Shown here piece by piece: positions 1-6,869 of a DNA stretch of 64,000 bases. The stretch comes from Polaromonas sp. (lineage in GTDB: Bacteria > Pseudomonadota > Gammaproteobacteria > Burkholderiales > Burkholderiaceae_C). Location: contig JAQGNE010000032.1 of the NCBI GenBank assembly GCA_028291985.1, forward strand, positions 62,001 through 126,000, given 5' to 3'. The stretch's first letter is position 1; each line of letters opens with the position of its first letter. The notes under the pieces are model-generated. The model saw nothing but the letters and a program-made list of their open reading frames with translations, was not told where the DNA came from and made no database searches. The translations under genes and the position numbers were made by a program.

Positions 1-2
1 GC

Positions 3-476
3 CGTGCCAACCAGGATTTGCTCAATGAGTGGGTGGCCCGTGCTGATGTCGTGGTGGATTGCACCGACAATTTTCAGACCCGGCACGCGATCAATCGCGC
101 CGCAGTTCGTCATGCCAGGCCACTCGTATCCGGTGCTGCTATCCGTTTTGATGGGCAGGTGTCGGTTTACGACCGGCGGAACGAGGTGTCGCCCTGCTAT
201 GCCTGCCTTTTCCCACCGTCCGTGGATTTTGCGGAGGCGCTGTGCGCAACGATGGGTGTGTTCGCGCCGCTGGTAGGGATCATTGGCAGCATACAGGCGG
301 CTGAGGTCATCAAGTTGCTGTGTGGGGTGGGTGAACCCTTGTCAGGCCGGTTGTTGATGCTAGACGGGCGTGCGATGGAGTGGACGCAGATCCAGTTGCA
401 TAAAAACGCCACGTGTGAAGTCTGTAATGGGTCGCAACAAGAAGTATTCGCCGGCGACGCTACCCATAGTCGTTGA
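3..476 (+). CDS. moeB: MoeB/ThiF-family adenylyltransferase, C-terminal part (cut by left edge)
   Basis: Only the C-terminal ~157 residues are present; the reading frame is open to the window edge (frame starts at base 3), so the ATG at 18 is internal. The segment carries the E1-like signature DVVVDCTDNF, then LVSGAAIRFDGQ, and two Cys pairs (CYAC and CEVC) that form the structural zinc site of MoeB/ThiF enzymes. Family members adenylate the C-terminal glycine of a ubiquitin-like sulfur carrier (MoaD or ThiS) for molybdopterin or thiazole synthesis in the cytoplasm. The nucleotide-binding N-terminus is outside the window. MoeB fits better than ThiF by overall similarity, but the two cannot be separated firmly from this part. 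Confidence 0.8.
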   Translation, partial: RANQDLLNEWVARADVVVDCTDNFQTRHAINRAAVRHARPLVSGAAIRFDGQVSVYDRRNEVSPCYACLFPPSVDFAEALCATMGVFAPLVGIIGSIQAAEVIKLLCGVGEPLSGRLLMLDGRAMEWTQIQLHKNATCEVCNGSQQEVFAGDATHSR

Positions 477-586
477 CCAAACGCACGCTATCTGCATGCT
501 TTGACGCTCCCGGCAGCCCTAAGCTATTGCATCAGCGGTCAACGCGAAACGCGTACGAAACGCGGGCGCGCGTCACTCGCAAGACG

Positions 587-602
587 GTAGGATCTTTCCT
601 AC
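587..602. promoter_or_regulatory. Inverted repeat GTAGGA-N4-TCCTAC upstream of the orphan receiver gene
   Basis: A perfect 6-bp inverted repeat (gtagga tctt tcctac) lies about 130 bp before the receiver gene and is followed at once by a further partial copy (ggatagg), giving overlapping dyads. It sits in a 254-bp non-coding gap after the MoeB-like gene. The form suits a dimeric regulator such as the NarL-type response regulator encoded just downstream, but that link is inference. A half site (atcctac) also occurs in the gap upstream of the DUF883 gene. Confidence 0.4.
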
Positions 603-730
603 AAAGGATAGGTAGTGCGACTGGCAGAATCCCGCTGTAAACATTTGCGCACATTACTGATTTTCCGCCCGTATTGCTTCACGCATCCACTCGGTTTTCC
701 GCTCTTCGACGCCGCTTCTGGACACACCTT

Positions 731-1111
731 GTGAGACTCCGAACCTTTATCGTTGAAGACAATTCAACGATTCTTGAAAACTTAATGGCTACCCTTGACG
801 AACTGGCCGGGGTTGTCACTGTAGGAACTTCCGAGACAGAAAACGCCGGGAAGGAATGGCTGCTAGAACATCCCGCCAGCTGGGACCTGGCCATTGTTGA
901 CCTGTTTTTGAAACAGGGAAGCGGGTTGGGTATATTGGCGGCGTGCCGCAACCGAAGGCCAGAACAGAAGGTGGTCGTTCTGAGCAACTACGCCACCGTC
1001 GACATCCGCAAACGCTGCGCACAGCTTGGCGTTGATGCTGTATTTGACAAATCCAATGAAATTGACGCCTTGGTGGATTATTGTGTCCAGCAAAGCGCCA
1101 ATGAGACGTGA
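731..1111 (+). CDS. Stand-alone CheY-like response regulator receiver protein
   Basis: A 126-residue protein made of a single receiver domain with no output domain. Acidic pocket residues are in the FIVEDN segment (residues 6-11), the phospho-acceptor is probably Asp57 in AIVDLFL, the switch Ser is in VVLSNYA, and the conserved Lys is in FDKS. I chose the GTG at 731 because the domain begins there; the ORF-track start at 674 adds 19 residues of non-homologous sequence. No strong Shine-Dalgarno is visible for either. It sits beside a NarL-type regulator and a CHASE3 kinase, so it may act as a phosphate sink or relay partner of that kinase. That role is inferred from position only. Confidence 0.8.
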   Translation: MRLRTFIVEDNSTILENLMATLDELAGVVTVGTSETENAGKEWLLEHPASWDLAIVDLFLKQGSGLGILAACRNRRPEQKVVVLSNYATVDIRKRCAQLGVDAVFDKSNEIDALVDYCVQQSANET

Positions 1112-1142
1112 TCGAAAAGGCCTGCGTCAAAGGCAGGCGTGT

Positions 1143-1775
1143 TCAATCGATAAGCTTGTTTTTCAGTGCGTAATAGGTGAGATCGCTGTTGGAGGCCAGG
1201 CTCATCTTTTCCATCACACGGGTACGGTAGGTACTGACGGTTTTCACACTGAGCGATAGTGCCTTGGCGATGTCGCCAGCGGTCTCGCCTTTGGCGAGCT
1301 TAAGAAAGACCTGAAACTCACGCTCCGACAGCTGCTCATGTGCAGCCACGTCATTGGGCCTGTTCAGCTGCTGAGCCAGCAACTCTGCCACTGTCGGCGT
1401 GATGTATCGCTTACCAAGGGAAATGACGCGAATCGCGTCGACGATCTCGGCGGGATCGCATTCCTTGTTGAGGTAGCCGCTAGCGCCCTGTCGAATCAGG
1501 TTGACGGCGTAATGTTCTTCCGGATAGCCACTCAAAATCAAAATGCCGACATCAGGGGCCTTGGCCCGGATCATGGCCAGTGCGTCAATGCCGCTTTGGC
1601 CCGGCATCGAGAGGTCCATCACCAAAATATCGAGCTCAACATTGCGAACCAGATCAATGGCTTCACGGCCACTGGCAGCTTCTCCCACCACGCGCAAGTC
1701 GACATGGTCCGAGAAAAACTGCTTAAGGCCGGACCGCACGATGGCGTGATCGTCCACAATTCCAATTTTGATCAT
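1143..1775 (-). CDS. NarL/UvrY-type (LuxR-family) response regulator
   Basis: A 210-residue two-domain regulator. The N-terminal receiver starts GIVDDHAIVR, with likely phospho-acceptor Asp54 in LVMDLSMPG, switch Ser in LILSGYP and Lys in YLNKE. The C-terminal LuxR-type helix-turn-helix (about residues 146-205) has LSEREFQVFLKLAKG and LSVKTVSTYRTRVMEK. Family members bind DNA as phosphorylated dimers. The gene is divergent from the CHASE3 histidine kinase, with 110 bp between the start codons, the usual form for a cognate kinase-regulator pair. Targets are unknown; the stress genes downstream of the kinase and the inverted repeats at 587 and 1824 are candidates by position. Confidence 0.9.
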   Translation of the reverse strand: MIKIGIVDDHAIVRSGLKQFFSDHVDLRVVGEAASGREAIDLVRNVELDILVMDLSMPGQSGIDALAMIRAKAPDVGILILSGYPEEHYAVNLIRQGASGYLNKECDPAEIVDAIRVISLGKRYITPTVAELLAQQLNRPNDVAAHEQLSEREFQVFLKLAKGETAGDIAKALSLSVKTVSTYRTRVMEKMSLASNSDLTYYALKNKLID

Positions 1776-1823
1776 CTCGCTAGCTTTCTAAAGAGACCTA
1801 TATATTCACAGGAAACGGAATGA

Positions 1824-1842
1824 GATAGCCTGAATGGCTATC
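1824..1842. promoter_or_regulatory. Inverted repeat GATAGCC-N5-GGCTATC in the divergent promoter region
   Basis: A perfect 7-bp inverted repeat with a 5-bp spacer lies in the 110-bp region between the divergent starts of the response regulator (1775) and the sensor kinase (GTG at 1886). It is followed on the plus strand by ggttttattttt, so it looks like an intrinsic terminator in form. No plus-strand gene ends just upstream, so an operator for autoregulation of the pair is more likely. Alternative: transcription attenuation of the kinase leader. Confidence 0.45.
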
Positions 1843-1885
1843 GGTTTTATTTTTGCAGTGCTCATTATTGACGAAGAATCGGTAA

Positions 1886-3247
1886 GTGCACTCAACGGAG
1901 CCCGCCTTGAGAAAATTTGTGCTTCCCCGAATGGCGGTGAGCTTGCCTCTGTCAATACTGGCAGCCACTTTGCTGATCTTCATCAACGAATTGAGTTTTC
2001 GGGAGTCTACCGCCGTCGTCTCCAGTATTGACCAAGCGCAAAAAACCAGGTCAGCCCTGCACACCCTGATGAATGGCGTGCTAAGTGCCGAAACCGGTCA
2101 GCGCGGTTTTTTGCTGACTGGCGAAGATCGCCACCTGCAACCGTATCAGGTGGCGATCAGGCAGATCACCCAGGACCTGGCGAAACTGCGCACGCTTTTT
2201 GCCGCGCAACAGGAGCATGCTGACGATTTCGCCCTGATGACAAGTCATATTGCAAGCAAACTCGAAGAGATGGAGGTGAGCGTGCGCATGCGCCGCGAAG
2301 GCAACGAGGACGGCTTGCGGCTCGTGCTGGCGACCGATAGCGCCAATCAGCATAGGGAGGTGATCAAAACCCAGGTTGACAAGCTGGCAAAGGCGACTTC
2401 CGAGCGCATGGAAGGTGATCAGGCACATATCCGGCAAACCTTGGAATGGGCCCGCATTGGTATGGCGCTGTTGACAATAGCGTGCCTGGTCGCGTTTTAT
2501 TTTTACCTGCTCCAGACCAAAGCTTTGTTCGATTCAGGACAACGCGAAAAAGACTCGCTGAAGCGGGAACGAGACCAGTTGGACATGCAGGTACGAGAGC
2601 GCACGGAAAACCTGGCGGAACTGGCCACCCACCTGCAAAATGTGAGAGAAGACGAGCGCGGGCATCTGGCGCGCGAGCTGCATGATGAGCTTGGCGCACT
2701 GTTGACGGCCGCCAAGCTTGATGTGGCACGCATCAAGTCCCGCATGGGCAATGCCATACCGGAAGCTGCGGAGCGGTTGACCCACCTGACCAACACGCTG
2801 AACAGCGGCATAGCGCTCAAGCGCCGTATTGTTGAAGATCTGCGCCCGTCTTCGCTGTCTCACCTTGGACTGGTGGCATCGCTGGAAATCCTGGCACGTG
2901 AATTCGAAGAGCGCTCTGGGCTGTCGGTGATTACCGAACTCGAAACGATTGACCTCGATGAATCGGCCCAGCTCACCGTATACCGGCTGGTTCAGGAGTC
3001 GCTGACCAATATCGGCAAGTATGCGGAAGCAACGCAAGCAGTCGTAAGCCTGCAGAACCATGATGGGTTCGTTGGCATAGAAGTACGGGACAACGGCAAG
3101 GGTTTCGACCTCGCCGCTGTGGGGCTGTCCAGCCATGGCCTTTCCGGCATGCGGCATCGTGTTGAGGCTGCTGGCGGGCGGCTCACCGTGGTGAGCGACA
3201 GCAGCATTGGCACACGGATATCGGCCCTGCTTCCCAAAGTCACCTGA
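1886..3247 (+). CDS. CHASE3-domain sensor histidine kinase (HisKA_3/NarX-like class)
   Basis: A 453-residue membrane kinase. A first membrane segment lies near residues 15-34, followed by a periplasmic CHASE3 domain (about 40-180, with the typical LSAETGQRGFLLTG segment), a second membrane segment (about 190-210, GMALLTIACLVAFYFYLL) and a coiled linker. The dimerisation/phospho-acceptor domain has ERGHLARELHDELG, with the acceptor His near residue 266. The C-terminal ATPase has DNGKGFDL and GLSGMRHR. Kinases of this class pair with NarL-type regulators, matching the divergent neighbour. The GTG start at 1886 gives a full first membrane segment; TTG 1907 or ATG 1931 are possible. The ligand is unknown; CHASE3 is a generic extracellular sensor. 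Confidence 0.9.
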   Translation: MHSTEPALRKFVLPRMAVSLPLSILAATLLIFINELSFRESTAVVSSIDQAQKTRSALHTLMNGVLSAETGQRGFLLTGEDRHLQPYQVAIRQITQDLAKLRTLFAAQQEHADDFALMTSHIASKLEEMEVSVRMRREGNEDGLRLVLATDSANQHREVIKTQVDKLAKATSERMEGDQAHIRQTLEWARIGMALLTIACLVAFYFYLLQTKALFDSGQREKDSLKRERDQLDMQVRERTENLAELATHLQNVREDERGHLARELHDELGALLTAAKLDVARIKSRMGNAIPEAAERLTHLTNTLNSGIALKRRIVEDLRPSSLSHLGLVASLEILAREFEERSGLSVITELETIDLDESAQLTVYRLVQESLTNIGKYAEATQAVVSLQNHDGFVGIEVRDNGKGFDLAAVGLSSHGLSGMRHRVEAAGGRLTVVSDSSIGTRISALLPKVT

Positions 3248-3639
3248 CCTTCTCAGAAACTGACGCCAATCCAGGGCCGGGCTGAGCACAACGCCAGGCT
3301 GACAGGATGCCCGCCAAAACCGCCATTGCGATCATTGCGAACGCCCGGATACGCTGGCCAGCCGGGTCTCGCATGCGTTTTCAACTGTGGGCAGCATCCT
3401 ACAGTCCCTGACCTGTTGAACTTACAACTGTGCAGCGCACATGCCGATGACGCAATCCCCGACGCTTTCATAACATAAGCACATCAGGTTTTCGTGGTCC
3501 AAGGCTCAGGCTGACTGGTCACAGAACCCAGGAATTTATTGGCCGTACGAAGGTGTTCAGATGCAGCAGAAGCGCGCATCACACATGCCCTTTCTGCCAA
3601 AAGTTTTAATTTGCCACCCGCCTAAAAAAAGGATTTGCT
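3248..3639. other. 392-bp non-coding gap before the stress-protein gene run
   Basis: No credible gene is present; the short ORFs here have no recognisable content. The region should hold the promoter for the DUF883 gene run. A half site (atcctac) at about 3395-3401 resembles one arm of the inverted repeat at 587. A purine-rich ribosome binding site (aaaaaaagga) lies just before the ATG at 3640. I could not assign -10/-35 boxes with confidence. Confidence 0.5.
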
Positions 3640-4044
3640 ATGAACTTTCCCTCATCCAAGACATCGCCCGACGCCATGAGCGGCATGCGCCAAAATTCCG
3701 ACGACGTCGCGCAAAGCACCGAAAGGGCGGCCAATGCCAGCCGCGCTTATGCCAATGATGCGCTGGACAAGGCCGAGAGCAAGGTGCGTGAGCTTCGCGG
3801 CAGCGTGGACCCCATGGTGGACATGCTGGCAACCAAGGCACAAAAGCTCGCCCGTCAAAGCATGGACATGGCGGCTGAAGCCAAGGACCGTGCGCAGCAA
3901 TCCCTCGGCCGCGCCGCCGACGTGACGCAGCGTTATGTGTCCGAGCAGCCGGTGCGTTCGGTGTTGATAGCTGCTGCGGTGGGTGCAGGCATTGCCCTGC
4001 TGGTCTCGATGGCGTTGAGCAAGGGTGACCGGGACTCCTACTGA
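3640..4044 (+). CDS. DUF883-family (YqjD/ElaB-like) membrane-anchored stress protein
   Basis: A 134-residue protein with a long amphipathic, charged, coiled-coil-like N-terminal part (residues 1-105, many Ala, Asp, Lys, Arg) and a single C-terminal membrane segment (VLIAAAVGAGIALLVSMAL) preceded by EQPVRS, the hallmark of the DUF883/YqjD/ElaB/YgaM family. In E. coli such proteins are stationary-phase proteins anchored to the inner membrane that bind ribosomes. A good ribosome binding site (aaagga) precedes the ATG. It heads a same-strand run with YqjE-like, unknown membrane, ferritin-like and BON proteins, a layout similar to the enteric yqjCDEK group. Confidence 0.82.
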   Translation: MNFPSSKTSPDAMSGMRQNSDDVAQSTERAANASRAYANDALDKAESKVRELRGSVDPMVDMLATKAQKLARQSMDMAAEAKDRAQQSLGRAADVTQRYVSEQPVRSVLIAAAVGAGIALLVSMALSKGDRDSY

Positions 4045-4162
4045 TCAATTAGAGTGCGTGACGAAACCACCGGATTTGCAGTAACCGTTGCGCTCCGGTG
4101 CCAGTGCCACACTACAACCTACAGCCACGCTGCCATCGCCAACGCCATACCTCTGGATTCCC

Positions 4163-4528
4163 ATGCTGCATCCCCTTATATCCACAGTGATACAGAGACC
4201 TGACCTTGTCGTTGACCACGCCTCGGCGTATGCGTCGCTGTTTCGCAAGGAAGCGACCGATGCCAGCAAGGAGCTTTTGGGCAAGGCCATTTCCTGGGGC
4301 CTAGCCCTGGTTTGCGGACTGCTCTTCGTGATCCTTGCCGCCATTGCGGTCATGATGGGGTTTCTGCATCAGGCTTTTCATTGGTCGCTGCTGGTTGTGC
4401 CGGCTGTTCCCCTGGTGGTTGCGGTGCTGGCTTTTGTCAACGCCAGAAAGCCGCTGGCCAGCGACCGGTTTACCGAATTGCGGGCACAACTTGACAGCGA
4501 TGCGCAAGCCCTGCGTATGGCAGCATGA
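4163..4528 (+). CDS. YqjE/phage-holin-III-like inner-membrane protein
   Basis: From the ATG at 4163 this is a 121-residue protein starting MLHPLISTV, with a short cytoplasmic segment (SLFRKEATDASKELLGKA), two membrane segments (about 50-75 and 80-102) and a charged C-terminus. This is the layout of the YqjE family (Pfam putative actinobacterial holin-X / holin superfamily III-like). The ORF-track start at 4088 adds 25 Pro/Thr-rich residues not typical of the family, so I reject it. It follows the DUF883 gene, as yqjE follows yqjD in E. coli, and overlaps the next gene by 4 bp (ATGA), suggesting translational coupling. Confidence 0.75.
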   Translation: MLHPLISTVIQRPDLVVDHASAYASLFRKEATDASKELLGKAISWGLALVCGLLFVILAAIAVMMGFLHQAFHWSLLVVPAVPLVVAVLAFVNARKPLASDRFTELRAQLDSDAQALRMAA

Positions 4529-5028
4529 CAGCCCGCTCGCATATGGATGATGTCCCGCTGTCACGAACGTCCGGACTTACACCGCAGGAGCGGCTGGCAA
4601 TCAGCCGACGGGCCATTGTCAGGCACATGCATAAGAACGACGCCCCCGAAGAGCATGTACGCCATAATGACGATGCAGGCCGCGCCTTTGGTGCAGAGCC
4701 CCATGGTCTGGCGTCTGGTAACTGGAATCTGCTCAAGCAGGCTGTCCGGTCCTGGTGGCACCACCATCCCGCAAAAATAGCCGTTGAGGTTGCATCGCCC
4801 TTGCTGGGCAAGTATGCAAAGGCCAACCCGGGCAAGTTACTGGGCATTTCGGCCGGCATCGGTGCAGCGCTGGTGCTTTTGAAGCCCTGGCGTTTGATTT
4901 CGGTGGGCGGCATTTTGCTTGCCGCTATCAAGTCCGCTGATATTTCAGGCGCCGTGATGTCGATGATGAAGGGGTCCGGCGGGCACTCCGATGACCCACA
5001 CACCAACTCAAGGAATTCCCATTCATGA
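4525..5028 (+). CDS. Unrecognised membrane protein in the stress gene run
   Basis: A 167-residue protein I do not recognise. The first ~70 residues are polar and His/Asp rich (ERLAISRRAIVRHMHKNDAP), followed by a WWHHHPAKIAVEVASPLLGKY region and two short hydrophobic segments (about 105-122 and 126-142), then a polar Gly/Ser/His tail. It overlaps the YqjE-like gene by ATGA at its start and the ferritin-like gene by ATGA at its end, so it is part of a tightly coupled translation unit. Position matches yqjK in enterics, but I see no clear sequence resemblance. A role in membrane stress adaptation is inference from neighbours. Confidence 0.65.
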   Translation: MTARSHMDDVPLSRTSGLTPQERLAISRRAIVRHMHKNDAPEEHVRHNDDAGRAFGAEPHGLASGNWNLLKQAVRSWWHHHPAKIAVEVASPLLGKYAKANPGKLLGISAGIGAALVLLKPWRLISVGGILLAAIKSADISGAVMSMMKGSGGHSDDPHTNSRNSHS

Positions 5029-5660
5029 TGATGACGAACACCGCCAATGCCGCCAGTTCGCCTCAAGCTGCCGGCTCTGGCCAGCAAGCTGCGAACCAGG
5101 ACACCCAGACCAGCCAGGCTGATTTGTTGATACCAAAAGCCAAAACCCTTGCGCTCGATGAAATTCGTATTGCAGCCGCAAGAAGCAGCCTTGACGAAGG
5201 TGCTGTGACCCCGGGTAACGGCCCGCATCGCGAGGCGATTGTCAAATTGCTCAACGATGCACTCGCCACCGAACTGGTCTGCACGCTTCGCTACAAGCGG
5301 CATCACTTCATGGCAACTGGCCTGTCGTCGCCGGCGATTGCGGAAGAGTTCAAGGTGCACGCCAATGAAGAGTCCGCCCATGCCGACATGCTGGCCAAGC
5401 GCATCGTGCAGCTAGGCGGCGAGCCCGACTTTGCGCCCGACACGCTGCTGGGCCGCAGCCACGCTGCCTATGACGAATCGAACGACCTGCAAGCCATGAT
5501 CCGGTCTAATCTGGTCGCGGAGCGGGTTGCTATTGAAACCTACCGCCAGATGATTCAACTGGTTGCCGACGAGGACCCGACCACGCGCCGGGTGCTTGAA
5601 CACATCCTGGAAGAAGAAGAAGAGCATGCTGACGAATTGAGCGACTGGCTCGACAAATAG
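5025..5660 (+). CDS. Ferritin-like (bacterioferritin/Dps-like) di-iron protein
   Basis: A 211-residue protein with a polar Ala/Gln-rich N-terminal extension (about 60 residues) and a four-helix ferritin-like domain. Probable di-iron ligands are visible: Glu in ATELVCTLRYKRHH, the ExxH pair in HANEESAH, Glu in VAERVAIETY and the final EEEEHADEL. Such proteins store iron or detoxify peroxide-reactive iron. The N-terminal extension is longer than in bacterioferritin. The start overlaps the upstream gene by 4 bp (ATGA), followed by further ATG codons. Being coupled to membrane stress genes points to an oxidative or general stress role; whether it forms cages cannot be read from the sequence. Confidence 0.8.
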   Translation: MMMTNTANAASSPQAAGSGQQAANQDTQTSQADLLIPKAKTLALDEIRIAAARSSLDEGAVTPGNGPHREAIVKLLNDALATELVCTLRYKRHHFMATGLSSPAIAEEFKVHANEESAHADMLAKRIVQLGGEPDFAPDTLLGRSHAAYDESNDLQAMIRSNLVAERVAIETYRQMIQLVADEDPTTRRVLEHILEEEEEHADELSDWLDK

Positions 5661-5756
5661 GCCACAGACCCGCAGGCTTGCCAGTGTGGTGCCGCCGGCA
5701 GGCAGGCTTTTTGAAGAAGCACCGTGTAATCAGACCAACTAAAGAGGACTAAAACT

Positions 5757-6071
5757 ATGAAATACGCTCGCGCACTTGCTTTTGCAACCATGGCCGGTAT
5801 CACCATCATTTCCGCAGGCTGTGCCGTCGGACGTGGCCAGGAGACCGCTGGCGCTTACGTCGACGACGCCGCTATCACAACAGCAGTAAAAGCCAAATTC
5901 GTCGAAGACAAAACCGTAGCAGCGTCTTCCATCAGCGTTGAGACCCTCAACGGTACGGTGCAGTTGTCTGGCTTTGCCAAGTCTGGTGCTGAAAAGGCTC
6001 AGGCTGAAAGCATTGCACGCGGCGTGAAGAATGTCCGTAGCGTGCGCAACGACATTGTGGTTCGCCCCTGA
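5757..6071 (+). CDS. BON-domain lipoprotein (OsmY-like)
   Basis: A 104-residue protein with a lipoprotein signal peptide: a short basic start, a hydrophobic stretch and the lipobox ISAGC, with Cys22 as the likely lipidated residue. The mature part holds one BON domain (DDAAITTAVKAKFVED ... VRNDIVV), a fold linked to phospholipid binding and osmotic protection in OsmY/DolP-type proteins. OsmY has two BON domains; this has one. A strong ribosome binding site (agagga) precedes the ATG. It is 96 bp after the ferritin-like gene and may have its own promoter. It is probably outer-membrane or periplasmic. Confidence 0.85.
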   Translation: MKYARALAFATMAGITIISAGCAVGRGQETAGAYVDDAAITTAVKAKFVEDKTVAASSISVETLNGTVQLSGFAKSGAEKAQAESIARGVKNVRSVRNDIVVRP

Positions 6072-6185
6072 TCTCTTGATTAGTTCGCGCACCGCAGCCA
6101 TGCAACTTTAAGGTTGTGAAAGCACCCCGGCATGCCCGGTCTTAACACCGGATATGCCTGAAGTCAGGCATGCACAATGCAAAAA

Positions 6186-6222
6186 CACAGGGCTGGTTCA
6201 ACACCAGACCCTGTTTTTTTTT
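6186..6222. terminator. Bidirectional intrinsic terminator between BON gene and nuclease gene
   Basis: A hairpin (acaggg-ctggt / accag-a-ccctgt, one bulge) is followed on the plus strand by a run of T (6213-6222) and preceded by aaaaa, which becomes a T-run on the minus strand. It lies between two convergent genes (BON, plus; nuclease, minus) and so can end both transcripts. Just upstream (about 6157-6174) is a second perfect dyad, atgcctg-aagt-caggcat, with no T-run. Confidence 0.75.
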
Positions 6223-6290
6223 GGCTCCACGATATGGCAAGCTTTCCGATCTTGCTTGCAGTGCCGGGACGTACAGACGTACGCCAAGCG

Positions 6291-6827
6291 TCAGGGATAA
6301 CAGGAGCCATGCCGGCGTCTGAAGCTGCGCGGATTTTCCGCGTTGGCTTGCGCAAACAGTCCTTTGCGATCACGCGCTGCCCTTGCCTGCTCGGGGGCGT
6401 AAGCGCCCGCGCTGTACCCGGAACCATAGGACCACGCATGGCCGCTGCTGACCATCCATCGACCGATATCCTCGCCATTGAATTCCAGCCGGCCCAACGT
6501 GCGGCCATAGTCGTCATACTTGCGCGATGGCGGGCGATGAAGGCGCACCGGTTTGCGCAGTATGTGCTGACGAAGAAAGTCCCTGGACGCCGTGCCACCG
6601 GCTTGGCAGATCTCTGGCGCATCAATGCCTGCCACGCGAACCTTCACCGGCCGAGCGGCTGCGCGGGTCTGCAGCCACACCGTGTCGCCGTCCACCACCC
6701 GCACCACTGTTCCCGTGATGCCGCCGGCCCTCGGAAACACGGCCTGCCGCGCATGCACCATCTGCACGAGTGCCAACAATGGCACCAGCGCCAGGCAAGC
6801 CAGCCATCTGTTTACTCTGTTTTTCAT
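6291..6827 (-). CDS. Secreted staphylococcal-nuclease-like (SNase/Tnc) protein
   Basis: A 178-residue protein with an N-terminal signal peptide (cleavage likely near VHA, residue ~26) and an SNase (OB-fold) domain: VVRVVDGDTVWL, KVRVAGIDAPE (active-site Arg and acidic residues) and YDDYGRTLGRLE (second Arg). Family enzymes are calcium-dependent nucleases cutting DNA and RNA, here probably periplasmic or secreted. The start codon abuts a copy of the dispersed repeat, which also supplies an AAGGG at a plausible ribosome-binding distance. A C-terminal Arg/Ser/His-rich tail (SFRRRHGSC) follows the domain. It is separate from the helicase transcript upstream, though on the same strand. Confidence 0.87.
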   Translation of the reverse strand: MKNRVNRWLACLALVPLLALVQMVHARQAVFPRAGGITGTVVRVVDGDTVWLQTRAAARPVKVRVAGIDAPEICQAGGTASRDFLRQHILRKPVRLHRPPSRKYDDYGRTLGRLEFNGEDIGRWMVSSGHAWSYGSGYSAGAYAPEQARAARDRKGLFAQANAENPRSFRRRHGSCYP

Positions 6828-6867
6828 AGCTATAAGCCCTTGTATTTATTGGCCTGGTAGTCTTTTT
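6825..6867 (-). repeat. Dispersed ~50-bp repeat, copy 1
   Basis: Read on the minus strand: aaaaagactaccaggccaat followed by aaatacaagggcttatagct and atg. It shares the AAAAA-GCC ... AAGGGCTT-TAGCTAT layout with the other copies in this window, though the first half has diverged. It lies between the helicase stop (6870) and the nuclease start codon (6827), whose ATG overlaps its end. Confidence 0.55.
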
Positions 6868-6869
6868 CA

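Noticed and set aside
541-575. CG-rich direct repeats (gaaacgcg twice) as a CRISPR-like or origin element
   Set aside because: Only two short units with irregular spacing; no further repeats, so no array or origin is supported.
3253-3471. 72-residue minus-strand ORF in the gap after the kinase
   Set aside because: No domain, no ribosome binding site and unusual composition; probably chance.
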